NCBI RefSeq assembly: GCF_050038885.1
Contig: NZ_CP143624.1
Span: 2,852,001 to 2,916,000, forward strand
Direction of reading: 5' to 3'
Source of the DNA: Myxococcus flavus
Lineage (GTDB): Bacteria > Myxococcota > Myxococcia > Myxococcales > Myxococcaceae
Length of the DNA stretch: 64,000 nucleotides
The notes under the pieces were generated by a model. The model ran no database searches. It was not told the origin of the DNA and worked only from the letters and a program-made list of their open reading frames with translations. How positions within the stretch are numbered: position 1 is the stretch's first letter; the number at the start of each line of letters is the position of its first letter. Position numbers and translations under genes: made by a program. Below, in pieces: positions 33,015 to 41,707 of this stretch.

Positions 33015-35057
33015 ATGCTGGAGACGGAGTCGCGCGCGGAGAACCAGGAAGCAGGAGCTCGGGCCCGGACGCTCAAGGTCGCGGAGTTCCTGCGCGCCCA
33101 CCAGGTGGAGCTGCTCGACGACTGGCAGCGTGCCATGCGCGCACTCCATATGGGGAGCAACGCCCCGTCCTCGTGGCTGCTGGACCACATCCCCCAGGTG
33201 CTGGGCGTCCTCGCGGACCTCATCGAGCACGGCCCGGACCAGGTCCTCACCACGGTGCCGGACGAGCACGCGATATCCCGCCTGGACGAGGGCTTCGACC
33301 TGGGGCAGGTCGCGTCCGAGTACGCCCTGCTGCGCAAGTGCATCCTCCACAGACTCGACAGCGCCAGGACGCTCCCCGTGCCCGGCGAGCTGGAGCGGCT
33401 GGACGACGCGCTGGACCGGCTCGTCACCCGGACCATCACCGCCTTCTCCCAGGGGCGGCAGCGCATCCTCCAGGCCCTGGACCGGATGTCCCGGGCCGCG
33501 CTGGATGACCCCACCCTGGAGAATCTCCCCGCGCGCCTCCTCACCGTGCTGGTGGAGTCCGCGCTGTCGGTGGACTCGGCGGCGCTGCTGCTGGTGGAGG
33601 GAGACCGGCTGGTGGTCCGCGCCGCGGTGGGCCTGGGCGCGGAGGAAGCGCTCGGCCATACGATGGGACTGAGCGAGGGCTTCGTGGGCGAGGTGGCCAT
33701 GCGGCGCCAGCCCACCGCGATGCGCTCGGCGTCCATGGACGCTCGCGTGGTCCTGCCAGCGCTGAAGCAGGAGGGGCTGCGCGCCGTCTATGGCGTCCCG
33801 CTGCTGGACGGGGAGCAGCTCCTGGGGGTGGCCTACATGAGCTCGCGCACCGCCTTCGCGTTCTCTGATTCGGACACCCTCCTCTTCCGAAGCATGGCGC
33901 AGCGGGCAACGGCCCACCTCGTCTACGCCCGGCTCCAGGCCCGCGAACGCCAGGCCCACACGGACGCCCAGCGCTCGCTGGCCCAACTGGATGCGCTGCT
34001 GGCCTCCATGCCCATGGGCATCGCCCTGCTGGACAGGGACTTGCGCTTCGTGCGCCTCAACCAGGCCATGGCGGACATCAACGGTCACTCCCGGGAAGCC
34101 CACCTGGGCCGCCTCTTCCAAGAGATGGCGCCCGCCACGGCCGTGGAGACCTTCGAGCCCATGTTCCGCCGGGTCATCGAGAAGGGCGATTCAGCGGAGC
34201 CGACCGAGTTCACCATCCCAGGAGACCCTCGCGCCTGGCAGGTCAGCTTCCACCCGGTGCGCACGCCCGACAACACGGTGCTGGGCTTGAGCTGCACGGT
34301 GGTGGACATCACCCACCACAAGCGGGCCGAGGCCGTGCTCCAGCGGGCCGTGGACTTCCGGGAGCAGCTCATGGCGGTGGTGGGACATGACCTGCGCAAC
34401 CCGCTCAACGCCATCAATGCCTCGGCCTTCCAGCTCGCGAGGGCCGAGGACCTGGCGCCCGCCGAGCGCCGCGCGGTGGACCGCATCCGGAAGGCCACCG
34501 CCCGCATGGGGCGCATGATTACGGACATCCTCGACTTCGCGCGCACCCGCCTGGGCGGGGGGCTGCCCGTGGCCCCCCAGCCCATGGACCTCGCGGAGGT
34601 GTGCCAGGCGACGCTGGAGGAGCTCCAGGCCAGCGCCCCGGACCGGCCGCTGGTGTTCGAGGCGAGCGGCGACACGCGGGGAAACTGGGACCCGGACCGC
34701 GTCTCCCAGGTCCTGGGCAACCTGGTGGCCAACGCGCTCCAGCACGGCCAGGAGGCCATGCCCGTGCGCGTGACGGTGCGCGGCAAGACGCGCGAGGTGG
34801 TGCTGGAGGTCCACAACACCGGAGAGCCGATTGCCTCCGAGCTGCTTCCGCGGCTCTTCGACCCGTTCAAGAGCCCCTCCACGGGCAGCCCCCAGGACGC
34901 CGCGCGGAGGAAGCGCAGCCTGGGCCTGGGCCTCTACATCGTCAGCCAGATTGCCAGCGTGCATGGAGGCCGCGTGGAGGTCCGCTCCACCCGGGAAGAG
35001 GGGACCGCCTTCACGGTCCACTGGCCCCGGCAGCCCGAAGGTCGCGTGTCTCCATGA
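33015..35057 (+). CDS. Histidine kinase with RsbRD-N, GAF and PAS domains
   Basis: 680 residues. I chose the ATG at 33015 (GGGAGG six bases before); an overlapping GTG is too close to the site. The N-terminus (about 18-130: LKVAEFLRAHQVELLDDWQR, ISRLDEGFDLGQVASEYALL) is like the RsbRD N-terminal domain known from stressosome and kinase sensors. A GAF domain (about 170-320) and PAS (about 325-440) follow. The HisKA site is His458 (VVGHDLRNPLN). HATPase boxes are NLVANALQHG and LGLGLYIVSQ; the usual G1 D-x-G is altered to HNTGEP, as in several functional kinases. No cognate regulator is adjacent. Confidence 0.85.
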   Translation: MLETESRAENQEAGARARTLKVAEFLRAHQVELLDDWQRAMRALHMGSNAPSSWLLDHIPQVLGVLADLIEHGPDQVLTTVPDEHAISRLDEGFDLGQVASEYALLRKCILHRLDSARTLPVPGELERLDDALDRLVTRTITAFSQGRQRILQALDRMSRAALDDPTLENLPARLLTVLVESALSVDSAALLLVEGDRLVVRAAVGLGAEEALGHTMGLSEGFVGEVAMRRQPTAMRSASMDARVVLPALKQEGLRAVYGVPLLDGEQLLGVAYMSSRTAFAFSDSDTLLFRSMAQRATAHLVYARLQARERQAHTDAQRSLAQLDALLASMPMGIALLDRDLRFVRLNQAMADINGHSREAHLGRLFQEMAPATAVETFEPMFRRVIEKGDSAEPTEFTIPGDPRAWQVSFHPVRTPDNTVLGLSCTVVDITHHKRAEAVLQRAVDFREQLMAVVGHDLRNPLNAINASAFQLARAEDLAPAERRAVDRIRKATARMGRMITDILDFARTRLGGGLPVAPQPMDLAEVCQATLEELQASAPDRPLVFEASGDTRGNWDPDRVSQVLGNLVANALQHGQEAMPVRVTVRGKTREVVLEVHNTGEPIASELLPRLFDPFKSPSTGSPQDAARRKRSLGLGLYIVSQIASVHGGRVEVRSTREEGTAFTVHWPRQPEGRVSP

Positions 35058-35153
35058 AGCCATGCGACGGGCGGGACGGCCCTCGGCGGGTCGGCCGGAT
35101 GCCCGCCCCTTCTGGGGGTGAATCCAGCGCGGAGGGCCGCTATTGCTAAGGGC

Positions 35154-35810
<657 letters not shown>

Positions 35811-36107
35811 ACCCGGACGCCGACGTGTGCGGGCGCGTGGGCAATGCCATGCGCCCGCCTTCCCGACGGGGTGCGCAATCCCAGACAAAGACAACGCAGC
35901 AAGCGCGTGTGTGACGTGGGCCTCCTGCCCTGGGGCGCACGCGCGACTTCCACGACTTGATGCGTTATCCGACCTTGGTTTGACTTTGTTGTGATGCCGA
36001 ACGAATAGAATAGGCAGCAGAAAGGAAAGGACCGCTCGGACGCCGTTCTTCGTCGCTGCGCGCTGGTTCACCCCCTCCCCCACTTTCTCCAACGGTCCGC
36101 TTTTCCC
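35811..36107. promoter_or_regulatory. Intergenic region with AT-rich promoter-like stretch
   Basis: 297 bases ahead of the GH3 gene. TTGACT at 35980-35985 and TAGAAT at 36006-36011 resemble sigma-70 hexamers, but the 20-base spacer is too long for a confident call. The local AT-richness (35975-36030) stands out in this genome and most likely marks the GH3 promoter. No gene is visible here. Confidence 0.3.
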
Positions 36108-39100
36108 ATGCGTGTGCCAATTTCCCGTGTGCAGGACGCGCACGGTCCCTGGCTGTCTTTGGCCCGGGCCTGCGCCGTCGTCGCGGTATGGCTGCTGGTG
36201 GCCGTGGGAGGACGCGTGGAGGCCCAGATGGGCCCCAACCTCGCGCTCAACCGGCCGGTGGTGACGTCCTCCTCGGAGCCCGGGCTCACCGGCAACTTCG
36301 CGGTGGATGGCGATGGCGGAACGCGCTGGGGCAGCGAGTTCGCGGAAGGCCAGTGGATCTACGTGGACCTGGGCCAGCCCACGGCCATCTCCCGCGTGGT
36401 GTTGACGTGGGAGACGGCATACGGCCGGGGCTACCGCGTCCAGGTCTCCAACGACGCCGCGGGCTGGCAGGACGTGCGCGTCGTCACCGACGGCGACGGC
36501 GGCGTGGATGACCTCTCGGTGACGGGCAACGGCCGCTACGTCCGCATCCTCGGGACGCAGCGAGGCGCCATCGACTACGGCTACTCCCTGTGGGAGCTCG
36601 CCGTGTACGGGGGCTCGCATCCGTCGGGTGACCTGGCCCGGGGCCGGCCGGCCACGGCCTCCAGCGTGGAGGGCAACGCCGCGCACCTGGCGCCCGGCTA
36701 CGCGGTGGACGGTGACGCGACGACGCGCTGGTCCTCCGACGATACCTCGCATGACCAGTGGATTCGGGTGGACCTGGGCTCCACGCAGCAGGTCGGCCGC
36801 GTGGTGCTGGACTGGGAGGGGGCCTACGGCAAGCAGTACGTGATTGAGGGCTCCACCAACGACACCACCTGGGCGGCGCTGGCGCCCCCCATCACCGACG
36901 GCGCGATGGGCCGCCGTGACATCACCGTGTCGGGCAGCGCCCGCTACGTGCGCATGCGCGGCATCGAGCGCGGCACCGGCTATGGCTACTCGCTCTGGTC
37001 CTTCGAGGTGTACGCGCCCGGCGGCGGTCCCCAGGAGCCACTGCCGCAGACGACGCCCCAGACGGTGAAGCTGATGTTCCCGGAGCTGGCCTACGCGAAG
37101 ATCAACGTCTCGCCCGCGCCCCTCAGCGTCACGCCCACGCCCGAGGAGGGCAACACCACGCCGTCGGTGCGCAACCCGCCCGGGCCCTTCACCTACGAGC
37201 TGACCTTCCCGCCCAACACCGTGGTGACGATGTCGAAGAACCAGTTCTCGCCCACCGCGCCCAACACCGACATCCGGCTGGCCGTCACCACGTCCACCGG
37301 TACGGTGCTGCGCGGCCAGACGGTGTCCGCGCTGGCGGTGCAGGGCGCCGAGTGGCAGGTGGAAATCTTCTCCACCGGCACCAGCCCTGATGGCAGGGAC
37401 CGCACCATCATCCCCGACCCCTACCCGAAGCAGCCGCCGCCCGCCGTCGCAGGGGCCTTCCGCGTGGTGGCGCCCGCCAACGAGGCGGTCATCACCACCA
37501 CCCGCCGGCCCACGCTCCAGTGGGCGCCCGTCACCGGCGCCACCGGCTACACGGTGTTCGTCAACCTGAGCCGCAACGACTACGACTGGATGGCGCCGGG
37601 CAGCCTGCTGGACCGCTTCACCCAGGTGGGCACCACCACCGGCACCTCGTTCACGATGCCGGAGGACCTGCCCGACCGCTGGACGTACAAGTGGTACGTC
37701 GTGGCCAACCTGGGTAGTGGCGGCACCAGCCGCTCCGACCTGCGCACCTTCAGCGTGTACCTGCCGGTGGTGGAGACGGCCGATGACGGCGTCGCGCTCA
37801 TCAACGGCCGGCGCGACCTCAACAAGAACGGCGTCATCGACCCGTACGAGGACTGGGCCAACCCCATCTCCGTCCGCGTCAATGACCTGATGTCGCGCAT
37901 GACGCTGCACGAGAAGGCGCTGCAGATGTTCTACGAGGCGCGGACGGTGCCCGAGGCCGGCTTCACCATGGGGCCGCTCAGCCCGCAGGACATCGTGAGC
38001 TTCCAGCGCGCCTCCGCGCGCACGCGCCTGGGCATCCCGCACATCGACGCGGGTGACACCATCCACGGCTTCAAGACGAGCTGGCCCACGCAGCCCGCGC
38101 TCGCCGCGTCGAGGGATTTGGACACCGTCTACGAGCTGGGGGACATGCAGCGCCGCGAGCAGCTCGCGGTGGGCAGCCGCGGCACGCTGTCACCGCTGGC
38201 CGAGGTGGGCACCAAGGTGCTCTACCCCCGCATCCAGGAAGGCGGCGGCGAGGACGCCGACCTGGCCGCTGGCATGACACGCGCGCTCATCGCCGGCCTC
38301 CAGGGGGGCCCCGAGGTGAACCCGCACTCCCTCTGGGTGACGACCAAGCACTGGCCGGGCCAGGGCGCGGGCGGCGAGGGCGGCATCACCTACGACGGCA
38401 CCACCATCCACTACCACATGCGTCCGTGGCACGCGGCCATCGAGGCGGGCACCAGCGGCATCATGCCCGGCTACGCGGGCAGCTGGCTGCTCGGGCCAGA
38501 GGGCTGGGGCGCGGGTGACAACCCCGGCATCCTCAACTACCTGCGCCAGCAAATGGGCTACACGGGCGTCATCTGCTCGGACTGGCTGCCGTCGGGAGCG
38601 TGGTCGCGCTCGGCGATGGCGGGCTCGGACGTCATGGGCGGCGCCAACCCGCAGCAAATGGGTGACTTCGAGAGCGTCGTCACGCCGGCCCGCATCGACG
38701 AGGCCGTGCGGAGGATTCTCGACCTGAAGTTCCGCCTGGGCATCTTCGAGGACCCGTACCGCAACGGCCCCGCGGGCACGTCGGAGTGGCACACGGCCGA
38801 CCACAAGGCCCTGGTGCGCCGCGCGGCGCAGAACGCGATGACGCTGCTCAAGAATGACGGCGCGCTGCCGCTGCGGCTGCCCGCGGGCTCGCGCATCGTG
38901 GTGGCGGGCCCCCGCGCGGATGACCCGTCCTGCATGGTGACGTGGCGCTCCGACTTCCACGGGACGGAGTTCGGCGCCCCCACCATCTACCAGGCCATCA
39001 AGCAGCGCGCGGAGCAGGACGGCATCACCGTCTACAAGGACGCGGCCCCGGCGGGCGTCACCGTCAACGCGGCCATCGTCGTGGTGGGCGAGAGCTACTT

Positions 39101-40577
39101 CACCCACGGCACCGAGTGGGACAAGGAGAAGCCCTACCTGCCCGGCGACCCGATTGGCCCGCCGCACGACGCCCAGTGGGGCGACCAGTACGGCCTCATC
39201 ACCGGCTTCCGGGCGCAGAACATCCCGGTGACGACGGTGATGATTCTGCCGCGGCCCTACATCCTGACCAACGTGGTGCCCCAGACGAACGCGCTGCTGA
39301 TGGCGTACCGCCCCGGCGACATGGGCGGCCCCGCCGTGGCGGACGTCCTCTTCGGCGACGTGCTGCCTCGCGGCCAGCTCCCGTGGCAGCTGCCGCGCTC
39401 GCTGGACCAGATTGGCACCGACGTGGAGACCAACCAACTGGAGCAGTGGGACCTGCCCTTCGACCTGGGCGCCACCGCCGCCCAGCGCGCGGAGATTCGT
39501 CAGCGGATTGCCCAGGGCCTGCCCATCTCCCCGGTGTACGGCAACCCGCTGTACCAGTACGGCGCGGGCATCCAGGGCTTCGGGCTGTCGGACGCGACGC
39601 CGCCCACGGCCTTCACGCTGCTCACGCCGGCGCCGGGCTCCACCATCTCCACGCGGCCCACCTTCACGTGGACGGCCAGCAGTGACCCGCAGACGGGCAT
39701 CCACCGCTACGAAGTCTATCTGGACGGCAATCCCTTCCCGGTGGCGACGACGAAGACGCCCTCGGCGACCCTCTCCAACGTGTCCCTGGGCAACGGCGCG
39801 CACACCTGGTTCGTGCGGGCGTACAACTGGGCGGGCGGGGTGACGACGTCCGCCACGGCCACCTTCACGCTCAACGACACGGCGCCGCCAGCGGCCTTCA
39901 CCGCGCTGTCTCCGGCGGCCGACGCTTCCGTGCCAGGCGCGTCCACGACGTTCATCTGGGAGCAGACCACGGACGTGGGCGCGGGCGTGTCGCGGTATGT
40001 CCTGATGGTGGATGGCGTGGACCGCACGCCCGCGGTGACGCCACGGGCCTACGTAGGCACCAGCACCAACCTGGCGCTGGGCCGCAACGTCGCGGCCACC
40101 TCGTCCGAGTTCGGCTCCCCCAACGACGCGGTGGACGGCAACCCGGAGACGCGCTGGGCGAGCCGCAACGACGTGCCCAGCCCCGACACGGAGTCCATCA
40201 CCGTGGACCTAGGCGCGGTGTACGCCATCAAGCGCGTGGTGCTGCGGTGGGAAGCCGCGTTCGGCCGCCGGTACGTGGTGGAGACGTCCATCGACGGCAG
40301 CTCGGGCTGGAGGCCGCTGTACACGGAAGCGAACGGCGACGGCGGGGTGGATGACCTCACCGGCCTGAGCGGCGTCGGGCGCTACGTCCGGATGCGCGGC
40401 GTGGAGCGCGCGACCGCCTACGGGTACTCCCTGTGGGAGCTCGAGGTGTACGGCGTGGGCACGGAGCAGATGACCGTGACGGGCCTCGCCACGGGCAGCC
40501 ACACGTGGCGGGTGCGCGCCGTGGACGGTGCGGGCAACAGCACGCTGTCCAACGGCCCCATCCCCTTCACCAAGTAG
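36108..40577 (+). CDS. Secreted GH3 glycoside hydrolase with three F5/8C domains
   Basis: 1489 residues. A signal peptide ends near VEA (about residue 40). Two discoidin/F5-8 type C domains follow (about 44-165 and 173-300), then a linker, an Ig/FnIII-like domain (about 445-560), and the GH3 N- and C-domains (about 590-1146). KHWPGQG is the substrate Lys-His motif and Asp825 in VICSDW is the expected nucleophile. AQNAMTLLKNDGALPL opens the GH3 C-domain. Two Ig-like domains (from about 1168 and 1262) come last; a third F5/8C domain (about 1320-1450) sits inside the second of them. GH3 enzymes are mostly beta-glucosidases or xylosidases, here probably extracellular polysaccharide digestion. There is no sorting signal at the C-terminus. 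Confidence 0.9.
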   Translation: MRVPISRVQDAHGPWLSLARACAVVAVWLLVAVGGRVEAQMGPNLALNRPVVTSSSEPGLTGNFAVDGDGGTRWGSEFAEGQWIYVDLGQPTAISRVVLTWETAYGRGYRVQVSNDAAGWQDVRVVTDGDGGVDDLSVTGNGRYVRILGTQRGAIDYGYSLWELAVYGGSHPSGDLARGRPATASSVEGNAAHLAPGYAVDGDATTRWSSDDTSHDQWIRVDLGSTQQVGRVVLDWEGAYGKQYVIEGSTNDTTWAALAPPITDGAMGRRDITVSGSARYVRMRGIERGTGYGYSLWSFEVYAPGGGPQEPLPQTTPQTVKLMFPELAYAKINVSPAPLSVTPTPEEGNTTPSVRNPPGPFTYELTFPPNTVVTMSKNQFSPTAPNTDIRLAVTTSTGTVLRGQTVSALAVQGAEWQVEIFSTGTSPDGRDRTIIPDPYPKQPPPAVAGAFRVVAPANEAVITTTRRPTLQWAPVTGATGYTVFVNLSRNDYDWMAPGSLLDRFTQVGTTTGTSFTMPEDLPDRWTYKWYVVANLGSGGTSRSDLRTFSVYLPVVETADDGVALINGRRDLNKNGVIDPYEDWANPISVRVNDLMSRMTLHEKALQMFYEARTVPEAGFTMGPLSPQDIVSFQRASARTRLGIPHIDAGDTIHGFKTSWPTQPALAASRDLDTVYELGDMQRREQLAVGSRGTLSPLAEVGTKVLYPRIQEGGGEDADLAAGMTRALIAGLQGGPEVNPHSLWVTTKHWPGQGAGGEGGITYDGTTIHYHMRPWHAAIEAGTSGIMPGYAGSWLLGPEGWGAGDNPGILNYLRQQMGYTGVICSDWLPSGAWSRSAMAGSDVMGGANPQQMGDFESVVTPARIDEAVRRILDLKFRLGIFEDPYRNGPAGTSEWHTADHKALVRRAAQNAMTLLKNDGALPLRLPAGSRIVVAGPRADDPSCMVTWRSDFHGTEFGAPTIYQAIKQRAEQDGITVYKDAAPAGVTVNAAIVVVGESYFTHGTEWDKEKPYLPGDPIGPPHDAQWGDQYGLITGFRAQNIPVTTVMILPRPYILTNVVPQTNALLMAYRPGDMGGPAVADVLFGDVLPRGQLPWQLPRSLDQIGTDVETNQLEQWDLPFDLGATAAQRAEIRQRIAQGLPISPVYGNPLYQYGAGIQGFGLSDATPPTAFTLLTPAPGSTISTRPTFTWTASSDPQTGIHRYEVYLDGNPFPVATTKTPSATLSNVSLGNGAHTWFVRAYNWAGGVTTSATATFTLNDTAPPAAFTALSPAADASVPGASTTFIWEQTTDVGAGVSRYVLMVDGVDRTPAVTPRAYVGTSTNLALGRNVAATSSEFGSPNDAVDGNPETRWASRNDVPSPDTESITVDLGAVYAIKRVVLRWEAAFGRRYVVETSIDGSSGWRPLYTEANGDGGVDDLTGLSGVGRYVRMRGVERATAYGYSLWELEVYGVGTEQMTVTGLATGSHTWRVRAVDGAGNSTLSNGPIPFTK

Positions 40578-40590
40578 CCGGGTGATGCCG

Positions 40591-40619
40591 GGGGCCACCG
40601 TGAAGCAGGCGGTGGCCCC
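40591..40619. terminator. Bidirectional terminator
   Basis: GGGGCCACCG (40591-40600) and CGGTGGCCCC (40610-40619) form a perfect ten-base-pair stem with a nine-base loop, between the convergent GH3 and YebC-like genes. Confidence 0.75.
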
Positions 40620-40640
40620 TTCGGGCGCCTGGGAGGCGCC

Positions 40641-41363
40641 TCACGCCAGGTTGTGGAACACGCGCTGGACGTCGTCGTCCTGCTCCAGCGCGTCCACCAG
40701 CTCCAGCACCTCGGTGGCCTTGTCCTCGGGCAGCTCGATGGGGTTCTGCGCCACGTACTCCGAATCCGCGGACACGGGCGTCAGGCCCTTCGCTTCAATG
40801 GCGGCCTGGAGCTGACCGAAGTCCGCGAAGGCGGAGCGGATGATGATCTGCTTCTCGCCCTTCTCGCCCACGCCCTCGCCCATCTCCTGGAGGCCGTGGT
40901 CGATGAGCTCCAGCTCCAGCGAGTCCAGGTCCAGGCCCTCCGGGTTCAGCCGGAAGACGCCCATGCGCTGGAACATGAAGGCCACGCTGCCGGAGGTGCC
41001 CAGGTTCCCGTTGTGCTTGTTGAAGTGCATGCGCACGTTCGCCACCGTGCGCACCACATTGTCCGTCGCCGTCTCCACCAGCAGCGCGATGCCGTGGGGC
41101 GCGTAGCCCTCGTAGAGCACGATTTCGTAGTCGGTCGCCGACTGGCCGCTCGCGCGCTTGATGGCCGCGTCGACCTTGTCCTTCGGCATGTTCGCGGCGC
41201 GGGCGTTCTGGAGCACCCGGCGCAGCGTGGAGTTCGAATCGGGATTCGGCCCACCTGCCTTCACAGCAATGGCGATGTCCTTGCTGATGCGGGTGAACGT
41301 CTTCGCCATCTTGTTCCAGCGGGCCATCATCGTGGCCTTGCGCGTCTCGAAAATGCGTCCCAT
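40641..41363 (-). CDS. YebC/PmpR family transcriptional regulator
   Basis: 240 residues, close to E. coli YebC (246). Family landmarks are FTRISKDIAIAVKAGG, NMPKDKVDAAIKRA and YEGYAPHGIALLVE, then GNLGTSGSVAFMF and a C-terminal LVDALEQDDDVQRVFHN. YebC proteins are cytosolic; members act as DNA-binding regulators or help ribosomes through proline stretches. The ATG at 41361-41363 begins MGRIFETRK, as in YebC-like paralogues. The bases before it (CATCCCCTCC) contain no Shine-Dalgarno, and TATACA lies about 10 bases upstream, so a leaderless transcript is possible. Confidence 0.92.
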   Translation of the reverse strand: MGRIFETRKATMMARWNKMAKTFTRISKDIAIAVKAGGPNPDSNSTLRRVLQNARAANMPKDKVDAAIKRASGQSATDYEIVLYEGYAPHGIALLVETATDNVVRTVANVRMHFNKHNGNLGTSGSVAFMFQRMGVFRLNPEGLDLDSLELELIDHGLQEMGEGVGEKGEKQIIIRSAFADFGQLQAAIEAKGLTPVSADSEYVAQNPIELPEDKATEVLELVDALEQDDDVQRVFHNLA

Positions 41364-41502
41364 GGAGGGGATGTATAGGTCGGCCGCGTTCCGCGTGGCT
41401 ACTCCCTGTCGAGCCCCCTGGGCGTCAGATGTCCACCGGGAAAGGTCGCCCGGTGCACGCACGGGCAGTCCCATTCGCCCGTCCGCCCCGCCGGGGAGCC
41501 GC

Positions 41503-41706
41503 TCAGCAGCAGCGTCCTCCGCCCCCGCGGTACCGGGCCCGGAGGCGCTCGTCGAAGAACCGCGCATAGCTCATCACCTCCCGGTCCGGGTGGTGGCGGC
41601 GCATGTGCTCGACGTAGGTGTCGTAGTCCGGAACGCCAATCATCAGCCGGGCCGCCTGCACCGCCTTGCGCCAGGCCCGGCCCAGCCCTGCCCACACGGT
41701 GGCCAT
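41503..41706 (-). CDS. YbdD/YjiX-like small protein (DUF466)
   Basis: 67 residues. The family signature IGVPDYDTYVEHMRRHHPDR is complete, and the end GGGGRCC matches the usual Gly-rich double-Cys tail. In E. coli these proteins are encoded beside cstA and btsT and are needed for pyruvate uptake by the carrier. Here the ATG follows the cstA-like stop after a single base, so the pair is translationally coupled. The start excludes a longer, Arg-rich out-of-character upstream frame. Confidence 0.9.
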   Translation of the reverse strand: MATVWAGLGRAWRKAVQAARLMIGVPDYDTYVEHMRRHHPDREVMSYARFFDERLRARYRGGGGRCC

Positions 41707-41707
41707 G

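Noticed and set aside
35980..36011. TTGACT...TAGAAT as a definite sigma-70 promoter for the GH3 gene
   Set aside because: The 20-base spacer is outside the usual 16-18 range, so it is kept only as a promoter-like region at low confidence.
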